5,906 nucleotides of DNA from Synechococcus sp. CPC35 (GTDB lineage Bacteria; Cyanobacteriota; Cyanobacteriia; PCC-6307; Cyanobiaceae). This document shows positions 1 through 4,152 of the stretch, piece after piece (position 1 is the first letter of the stretch; each line of letters begins with the position of its first letter). The translations under genes were made by a program, and so were the position numbers. The stretch is taken from assembly GCA_002684175.1 (NCBI GenBank), contig NYUU01000092.1:1-5906 (forward strand), read 5' to 3'. Under the pieces are notes generated by a model, which did not search any database, was not told the DNA's origin, and saw nothing but the letters and a program-made list of their open reading frames with translations.

Positions 1-103
1 GAGAGAAACTGCGCCTCCACCAGGGGCCTGAAAGTCCTGTACTGAGGGTGTTGCCGACTCTGCGCTGCAGTCCTGCAAGACGTGTCCGCTGCAGTGAAAG
101 CAT
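1..103 (-). CDS. Ycf20-like (DUF565) membrane protein, N-terminal fragment cut by the window edge
   Basis: An ATG at 103-101 opens a frame that continues to base 1 without a stop, giving 34 codons. The peptide begins MLSLQRTRLAGLQRRV and continues to GPWWRRSF. The pattern TRL, a basic amphipathic stretch, then a P-W-x-R-R-S motif just before the expected hydrophobic segment resembles the start of Ycf20/DUF565 proteins of cyanobacteria and plastids, small membrane proteins linked in plants and algae to non-photochemical quenching. The membrane segments lie beyond the edge. The start overlaps the stop of the upstream cbbY by one base (TGATG on the minus strand), which implies co-transcription and translational coupling. 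The family call rests on about 30 residues from memory, so it is moderate. An uncharacterised small membrane protein is the alternative. Confidence 0.6.
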   Translation of the reverse strand, partial: MLSLQRTRLAGLQRRVGNTLSTGLSGPWWRRSFS

Positions 104-855
104 CAGGAACGCTTCTGGGGAAGGGACTTCAGATACTTCAGCGTCACCTGTCCCTCAGGGCAAGGGGGCCCCTGGAGATGGGTCAGAGGACACCCTGGAT
201 CACCGAGATGATTCAGTACCGCTGATGAAGGTTGATCAGCTGCGCTCAATTCACGGTCCCAGGCAGATGGTGTCAACAGACAACGCAAGCCAGCAGAAAC
301 AGCTGCAGCCTGGCCCGCAGCCGAGTCCTCGATGGCGATCACGGCAGCTGCTTTGAGTCCGCTGCGGTTCAGAGCCAGTTGATATCCCTCTGGATGTGGT
401 TTTCCCTTGTTGACGTCATCGGCTGTCACCAGACCATCAAACATTTGAGATTCCGGCCCTTCCTGATCAAGCAGGGCAAGCACGGATGCCTGACCACTTG
501 AGGTCACGATCCACTGCTGAAGTCCTGCCTGATTGAGCTCATTGATCAGACGACGAACACCCGGCCGCCATGACACGTACCCCTGACGAATTCGTTCCAT
601 GTAGTGAAAACGCTTTCGCTCTCGCAGCTTTTCAAACTGATCCGCGCGCAGGATGATGCCACGATCCTCCGCATGGGCTGCGACACGGCGAAGACCTCCT
701 GGGATCGCGAGCAGCCTGCTGTAAAGATCACGGTCCCAGTGAAACGGAAGACCCAGTTCGCTGAAGGCCAGATTGAAGGCCGGCCGATGACCATCCATTT
801 CCGTGTCAGCGAGGGTGCCGTCCACATCCCAGAACACACCATGCAGAGTCGTCAT
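103..855 (-). CDS. cbbY: CbbY-type HAD phosphatase (probable xylulose-1,5-bisphosphate phosphatase)
   Basis: This 250-residue protein has all haloacid dehalogenase motifs. Motif I is DVDGT with nucleophile D10 and acid/base D12, motif II is VTSSG around T118-S119, the motif III lysine is K152 in GKPHPE, and motif IV is E176-D177 in IEDSAAG. The cap region (residues 16-95) carries E19, DGHR (21-24), Y45 and a GG pair at 53-54, matching the CbbY/plant CbbY-like subgroup better than generic phosphoglycolate phosphatases. CbbY enzymes dephosphorylate xylulose-1,5-bisphosphate, a tight Rubisco inhibitor, in the cytosol or carboxysome-proximal space. The ATG at 855 places the nucleophile at residue 10, usual for the family; an in-frame GTG at 864 is an alternative. 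No clear Shine-Dalgarno is visible. It heads a minus-strand unit with the Ycf20-like gene and is divergent from recJ. Substrate is inferred; a related sugar-phosphate is possible. Confidence 0.85.
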   Translation of the reverse strand: MTTLHGVFWDVDGTLADTEMDGHRPAFNLAFSELGLPFHWDRDLYSRLLAIPGGLRRVAAHAEDRGIILRADQFEKLRERKRFHYMERIRQGYVSWRPGVRRLINELNQAGLQQWIVTSSGQASVLALLDQEGPESQMFDGLVTADDVNKGKPHPEGYQLALNRSGLKAAAVIAIEDSAAGQAAAVSAGLRCLLTPSAWDRELSAADQPSSAVLNHLGDPGCPLTHLQGPPCPEGQVTLKYLKSLPQKRS

Positions 856-913
856 CGCATTCACCCGACAACGGCACAATGCTCGGACATCAAGACCCCA
901 TCGCCCTGCACCG
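856..913. promoter_or_regulatory. Short divergent cbbY-recJ intergenic region
   Basis: These 58 bases separate the cbbY ATG from the preferred recJ TTG start and should carry promoter elements for both directions. I see no convincing -10/-35 pair, inverted repeat or NtcA-type GTA-N8-TAC site. If recJ begins at the ATG at 944, the gap is 88 bases. Either promoter may lie inside the opposite gene. Confidence 0.35.
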
Positions 914-2812
914 TTGGCATCTGATTCCAAGCAATGGTCCTGGATGCTGCCAGCGGTGGTGGATCCCTCTCCACTCCAGGAACTTGAACTGCCCCTGCCC
1001 CTGCGCTCACTCCTGAGCCGTCGAGGTTTCAACCGCCTTGAAGACGCGGAAGCACTGCTGCATCCAACGGCGTTGCCGAAACCCGAAGATCATTTTCCTG
1101 ATCTGACCCGAGCGACGGAACGGCTGGTTGAGGCCTGCAGGAATGGTGAGCGGATTGCTGTCTGTGGTGATTACGACGCAGACGGCATGACCAGCACCGC
1201 GCTGCTTCTGCGTGCTCTGATGCCACTGGGAGCGGAACCGATTGCAGCCATTCCCTCACGCATGGAGGACGGTTACGGCCTGAACCCCTCCATGGTTAAG
1301 CGCCTGCACAGTGAAGGGATTCGCAGTCTGGTGACTGTCGACAACGGTGTTTCAGCTTCGGAGGCACTTCACTGCGCCGCTGATCTGGATATGGATGTGA
1401 TCGTCACCGATCACCACACCATTCCTGCTGTTCCAGCGCCGATGTGGGCTCTGATTCATCCAGCCAGAACACCTGAGAACTCTCCGTATCGTGGTCTTGC
1501 CGGCGTCGGGCTCGCCTTCGTCGTGGCAAAGGCTGTTGCCAATGCGCTTGATCACCCTGAAGCGATTGCCTCAGCACAGGATCTTTTCTGCATCGGCACG
1601 GTTGCCGACATGGCTCCTCTCACTGGAGCCAATCGTTTCTGGCTAGTCGAGGGACTGAGGAGACTGCACCGGAGCGAATGTCTCGGGCTGCAGGCGTTGC
1701 AGCGCCTTTCCGGACTTGGAGAAGAACCTTTGACAGCCGAGGACATCGGATTTCAAATCGCACCTCGCATCAACGCTGTGGGACGCCTGGGCGAACCGGA
1801 ACTGGTGGTGGATCTGTTGACAGCGAATCAAGAGGATTCGGCGATGAATCTCGCCCGTCGCTGCGATGACTACAACCGCCAACGTCGAGACCTCTGCGAT
1901 GCGATTGAAGCCGAAGCGGTGGCACTGGTCGAGGCTGATCAGCCGGATCGGATGCCAGCGTTTCTTCTATTGGCCCAGAGTCACTGGCACCATGGGGTGA
2001 TTGGAATTGTCGCGGCGCGATTGATGGAACGTTTCCATCGTCCGGCGGCACTGCTGGCGGGTGATCGTGGTGGCCTGATGCGGGCATCCGTGAGAGGGCC
2101 TGCAGGGTTTGCCGTCGATCAGGCTCTTGGACAATGCGAAGACCTGCTGGAACGGTTTGGAGGGCATCCTGCCGCCGGGGGATTCACCGTCCTTGCTGAA
2201 AATGTTCACGCCGTTCACGAGAGGCTCTGCAGCCTGACCGAACTCTGGATGCATGATCAGCAACAGGGACGTCCGCTTTGCCCTGATGCACTGCTTCAGC
2301 TGGAGGAGATCAACTGGGATCTCTGGAAGGCCATTCAACCTCTCGCTCCGTTCGGAGTCGGTCACGAAGCTCCCCTGTTCTGGTCACGCGGTTGCAGTGT
2401 CATTGAGCGACGCGATCTAAGGGGTGGACATCTGGCTCTACAGCTATGCCAGGGCGAAACGAAACGGCGGGCTGTGGCATGGCGCTGGGATCAAGACACG
2501 CCAGTTCCTGATTTCTGTGACGTTGCCTACAGGATCGTTGTGAATCGTTGGAAGGGAGAGAAGCGCCTTCAGCTTGAGCTGAAGGCGCTGCGTTCGCACA
2601 CAGACCAGGTGGTTCTGCTCCGTGGCGATCGACACTATGGGGCGAAACGGACCAGTGAAAATGGTCTCAGCCTCTCCAACTCAGAGGGGGAAAGGCTGAA
2701 TGCCGTGTTCCCAAGAGAGCAATCACTCAGCTGTGAGGATCCTCTGGTGAGAAACCAGGACGTGGTTCAACTCCTCGAGGAGGCTGGTCTGGCACTCGGC
2801 CTGCGACCCTAA
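914..2812 (+). CDS. recJ: Single-stranded-DNA-specific 5'-3' exonuclease RecJ
   Basis: RecJ degrades single-stranded DNA 5' to 3' in recombination (RecF pathway), mismatch repair and base-excision repair. With the TTG start the protein has 632 residues, close to bacterial RecJ. The DHH domain carries DYDADG at 86-91, DHH at 166-168 and GTVADMAPL at 228-236, with D232 a further metal ligand. The DHHA1 domain carries GGHPAAGG at 416-423, and an OB-like region follows at about 500-560. All catalytic Asp/His residues expected are present. The start is uncertain. The frame is open from an ATG at 803, but that would run 53 bases into divergent cbbY. The first ATG after cbbY is at 944, yet it cuts away a WSW motif just before LP that I recall as conserved in cyanobacterial RecJ. 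TTG at 914 keeps it. The gene ends 9 bp from the convergent psb30 stop. Confidence 0.93.
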   Translation: MASDSKQWSWMLPAVVDPSPLQELELPLPLRSLLSRRGFNRLEDAEALLHPTALPKPEDHFPDLTRATERLVEACRNGERIAVCGDYDADGMTSTALLLRALMPLGAEPIAAIPSRMEDGYGLNPSMVKRLHSEGIRSLVTVDNGVSASEALHCAADLDMDVIVTDHHTIPAVPAPMWALIHPARTPENSPYRGLAGVGLAFVVAKAVANALDHPEAIASAQDLFCIGTVADMAPLTGANRFWLVEGLRRLHRSECLGLQALQRLSGLGEEPLTAEDIGFQIAPRINAVGRLGEPELVVDLLTANQEDSAMNLARRCDDYNRQRRDLCDAIEAEAVALVEADQPDRMPAFLLLAQSHWHHGVIGIVAARLMERFHRPAALLAGDRGGLMRASVRGPAGFAVDQALGQCEDLLERFGGHPAAGGFTVLAENVHAVHERLCSLTELWMHDQQQGRPLCPDALLQLEEINWDLWKAIQPLAPFGVGHEAPLFWSRGCSVIERRDLRGGHLALQLCQGETKRRAVAWRWDQDTPVPDFCDVAYRIVVNRWKGEKRLQLELKALRSHTDQVVLLRGDRHYGAKRTSENGLSLSNSEGERLNAVFPREQSLSCEDPLVRNQDVVQLLEEAGLALGLRP

Positions 2813-2821
2813 AACCTGTGA

Positions 2822-2929
2822 TCAGAGAGCCCCTCTGCGGTAGAAAAGAATGAAGATCACCGCAGGACCGGCCACAGTGATCAACGCAAGGGCGGCGAAG
2901 TTGGCAATCAGGTGGATATCGAAGCCCAT
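2822..2929 (-). CDS. psb30: Photosystem II core subunit Psb30 (Ycf12), 35 residues
   Basis: Read on the minus strand from the ATG at 2929-2927 to the TGA at 2824-2822, this short frame encodes a 35-residue peptide starting [16 protein letters not shown] and ending FYRRGAL. It has one membrane helix (about residues 6-30, with a GPAVIFILF core) and a short positively charged tail. Length, the LIAN start, the AGPA motif and the YRRG end match Psb30/Ycf12, a single-helix subunit at the periphery of the PSII core near PsbJ/PsbK/PsbZ that helps stabilise the complex in the thylakoid. It is convergent with recJ (9 bp between stops) and divergent from the ykgJ-UPF0016 operon, with 102 bp of shared upstream DNA. 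At this size, automatic gene callers would easily miss it. No strong Shine-Dalgarno is visible. The identification is from recalled family sequence but the match is strong. Confidence 0.92.
   Translation of the reverse strand: MGFDIHLIANFAALALITVAGPAVIFILFYRRGAL
2835..2865 (-). repeat. 7-bp inverted repeat inside the 3' half of psb30
   Basis: The arms CTGCGGT (2835-2841) and ACCGCAG (2859-2865) are perfect reverse complements with a 17-base spacer. It lies in the coding end of psb30 and encodes parts of the AGPAV and YRRG segments, so it may be a coding coincidence. It could also form a 3' hairpin in psb30 mRNA. The recJ-psb30 stop gap of 9 bp leaves no room for a separate terminator, so any terminator must sit in coding sequence. 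No T-tract follows the repeat. Confidence 0.35.
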
Positions 2930-2952
2930 AGCGTTGAAGCACGTTCAGATAT

Positions 2953-2961
2953 TTGTCACAG
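2953..2961. repeat. Copy 1 of the 9-bp direct repeat TTGTCACAG
   Basis: TTGTCACAG occurs here, 23 bases from the psb30 start codon, and again at 3015-3023 as the right arm of the inverted repeat. The two copies are 62 bases apart, close to six helical turns. It could be a half-site for the same regulator. Two 9-mers matching in about 100 bp is uncommon by chance, but not decisive. Confidence 0.4.
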
Positions 2962-3004
2962 GCTACGGCTTCCCCTCCCTCAGGAGCCAGAACCATGGCT
3001 TGCA

Positions 3005-3023
3005 CTGTGACGGCTTGTCACAG
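3005..3023. repeat. Perfect inverted repeat (candidate operator or 5'-UTR hairpin) before ykgJ
   Basis: The sequence CTGTGACGGCTTGTCACAG has 7-bp perfect arms around a 5-base centre and ends 8 bases before the ykgJ ATG. As DNA it resembles a dimeric regulator site: the TGTGA/TCACA halves recall CRP-family operators, but the spacing is 7 instead of the classical 6. As RNA it would form a 7-bp hairpin with a 5-base loop in the leader, where a ribosome-binding site would normally lie. Which of the two acts cannot be told from sequence. Confidence 0.5.
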
Positions 3024-3031
3024 CAATCGGC

Positions 3032-3406
3032 ATGACAGCAACCACTCAGGACTGGACATGCATCAGCCATTGCGGAGCCTGTTGCAGACTTTGCCCCGAG
3101 GAACGGTCAGAGGCACTTGCCGCACTGAGCGAAGCGCAGCGTCACCAATATCTTTCAATGGTCGGCGAGGACGGGTGGTGCATTCATTTCGACACCGGAG
3201 GTCGACGTTGCCGGATTTATGCCGATCGCCCCGAGTTCTGCCGCGTCAGCCAATTGGGTGATCTTTTTGCTGTGCCTGATCATCATCTGGACCAATTCGC
3301 CATCTGTTGCTGCAAACAGCAGATCAGAACCACTTACGGGGGTAGGAGCCTGACAATGCGTAAGTTCGATCGCGCTCAGAGGAACGGATCCGGCGGTGAT
3401 GAGTGA
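3032..3406 (+). CDS. YkgJ-family cysteine-cluster (putative zinc/iron-chelating) protein
   Basis: This 124-residue soluble protein is rich in cysteine. A cluster near the start has C10, C14, C17, C18 and C21. A central set follows with C50, C60 and C70 in the pattern WC-x9-C-x9-C (C60-R-I-Y and R-P-x-F-C70 are typical of the family), and a triple CCC lies at 92-94. This is the YkgJ/UPF0153 pattern, whose members are thought to bind zinc or an iron-sulfur cluster; no biochemical role is firmly known. The ATG at 3032 is the only possible start, because an in-frame TGA sits at 3008-3010 with no ATG, GTG or TTG between. No Shine-Dalgarno is visible; an inverted repeat occupies that place. Its last codons overlap the first UPF0016 gene, so it leads a three-gene operon with a putative metal exporter, which suggests a metal-related role (inference). 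Confidence 0.85.
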   Translation: MTATTQDWTCISHCGACCRLCPEERSEALAALSEAQRHQYLSMVGEDGWCIHFDTGGRRCRIYADRPEFCRVSQLGDLFAVPDHHLDQFAICCCKQQIRTTYGGRSLTMRKFDRAQRNGSGGDE

Positions 3407-3728
3407 TCACAGCGGCGGTGATCGGCCGGGATACATTGCGGTTCTGCTGAGCACCTTTACAACGGTGTTTCTGGCGGAACTCGGTGACAAGACACAGCTG
3501 GCCACACTTCTGCTGTCAGCTCAGTCTGGATCTCCAGCCCTTGTGTTCTTTGGTGCTGCCCTGGCTTTGGTCTGTTCCAGTCTGGTCGGAGTTCTGCTGG
3601 GTCAGTGGCTCGCCCGCATCCTTCCCCCGGAAAGACTTGAACTGATGGCCGGTCTGCTGATGATTTCTCTCGGACTCTGGCTGGGCCTTCAGGCCAGCCG
3701 ATCTCTGCTTTTCAATCCGGTGAGCTGA
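3399..3728 (+). CDS. UPF0016/Gdt1-family half protein A (putative Mn2+ transporter subunit)
   Basis: This 109-residue protein is strongly hydrophobic with three predicted membrane helices (about residues 12-34, 46-69 and 78-100). The first carries the UPF0016 signature E-x-G-D-[KR]-T, here ELGDKTQLA starting at about residue 27. Full-length Gdt1/TMEM165/Mnx proteins contain two such repeats that build one cation (Mn2+/Ca2+) transporter; Synechocystis Mnx exports Mn from the cytoplasm. Here only one repeat is present and the second follows as a separate gene, so a heterodimer is expected. I chose the ATG at 3399, which overlaps the end of ykgJ by 8 bases; a GTG at 3396 is directly adjacent and equally possible. 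An AGAGGA at 3378-3383 is a distant Shine-Dalgarno candidate. The next gene starts 4 bases after the stop. Confidence 0.87.
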   Translation: MSDHSGGDRPGYIAVLLSTFTTVFLAELGDKTQLATLLLSAQSGSPALVFFGAALALVCSSLVGVLLGQWLARILPPERLELMAGLLMISLGLWLGLQASRSLLFNPVS

Positions 3729-3732
3729 AGCG

Positions 3733-4050
3733 ATGGATGCCCCTCTCCTCCTTTCCACGTTTCTCACGGTTTTTCTTGCCGAACTCGGTGACAAAACGCA
3801 GCTTGCGACCGTTGCCATCAGTGGAACCTCTGATCGTCCCCTGGCAGTGTTTCTGGGTTCCTCCACAGCCCTTGTGGTAGCCAGTCTTCTCGGTGCCCTG
3901 GCCGGTGGATCCGTCGCCATGGTGATACCGAGCGGACTGCTGCAGCTGATCGCGTCATTCGGATTTCTGCTCATCGGCACAAGACTGCTCTGGCCATTCC
4001 TGGCAGGCGACGTCGGAGAAACCGACGGGAACAGCTCAACCAACTCCTAA
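3733..4050 (+). CDS. UPF0016/Gdt1-family half protein B (putative Mn2+ transporter subunit)
   Basis: This 105-residue membrane protein has three predicted helices (about residues 4-25, 34-58 and 65-92) and the same signature ELGDKTQLA at residues 17-25. It ends in a polar Asn/Ser/Thr-rich tail. It is a paralogue of the gene before it: 14 bases around the motif are identical (3477-3490 and 3781-3794), while the other two helices differ clearly, in the way the two halves of a Gdt1/Mnx protein differ from each other. The ATG lies 4 bases after the previous stop, so the pair is almost certainly co-translated in equal amounts. The likely role is one half of a Mn2+ (or Ca2+) exporter in the plasma or thylakoid membrane. 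Cation specificity and localisation are inferred from the family. Confidence 0.87.
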   Translation: MDAPLLLSTFLTVFLAELGDKTQLATVAISGTSDRPLAVFLGSSTALVVASLLGALAGGSVAMVIPSGLLQLIASFGFLLIGTRLLWPFLAGDVGETDGNSSTNS

Positions 4051-4152
4051 ACTGTCGAAACGGTGTGGAGCTCTCTACACGGCATGCCATAAAACGGTGG
4101 CCGCTCCACCTCCTTCCCCCGGTTGTGAAGGCCGGTTTCCGCTCAATTCCTG
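4051..4152. promoter_or_regulatory. Intergenic gap before the RNB gene
   Basis: This 102-base gap separates the UPF0016 pair from the RNB-like gene. It contains a short hairpin at 4063-4080, the 8-bp palindrome GGCATGCC (4081-4088), and a possible weak -10 (CATAAA at 4088-4093) without a convincing -35. No Shine-Dalgarno precedes the ATG at 4153. Whether the RNB gene has its own promoter or is read through from the operon cannot be settled here. Confidence 0.35.
4063..4080 (+). terminator. Possible weak terminator or mRNA-end hairpin after the UPF0016 operon
   Basis: GTGTGGA (4063-4069) pairs with TCTACAC (4074-4080) around a GCTC loop: a 7-bp stem with one G-U pair, starting 12 bases after the stop of the second UPF0016 gene. 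No T-run follows, so it is not a classical Rho-independent terminator. It may mark the 3' end of the operon mRNA or only attenuate read-through. Confidence 0.3.

Larger units (their letters stand above)
2930..3031. promoter_or_regulatory. Divergent control region between psb30 and the ykgJ-UPF0016 operon
   Basis: This 102-bp gap lies between two divergent start codons, so it must hold the 5' ends of both transcripts unless one promoter lies in a coding region. It contains a perfect 7+7 inverted repeat next to the ykgJ start and a second copy of one 9-bp arm near psb30. On the psb30 side the minus strand reads TGTGACAAATATCTG about 20-30 bases before the ATG, an AT-rich patch that could include a -10 element, though no clear -35 accompanies it. 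I see no perfect GTA-N8-TAC NtcA site. Confidence 0.5.

Noticed and set aside
48..356. Plus-strand 102-codon open frame at the left edge
   Set aside because: It lies opposite the end of cbbY and the start of the Ycf20-like gene, begins with GTG, and its product resembles nothing recognisable.
2824..2838. Short inverted repeat CAGAG/CTCTG at the end of psb30 as a bidirectional terminator for recJ and psb30
   Set aside because: The arms are only 5 bp, lie in coding sequence, and have no T-tract on either side.
3005..3023. Canonical CRP or NtcA binding site
   Set aside because: The TGTGA/TCACA halves are separated by 7 bases instead of 6, and there is no GTA-N8-TAC. It is reported only as an inverted repeat of unknown function.
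3516..4043. Minus-strand 175-codon open frame opposite the UPF0016 pair
   Set aside because: It is low-complexity, Ser/Arg-rich and lacks recognisable motifs; the plus strand holds two clear UPF0016 proteins with conserved signatures.
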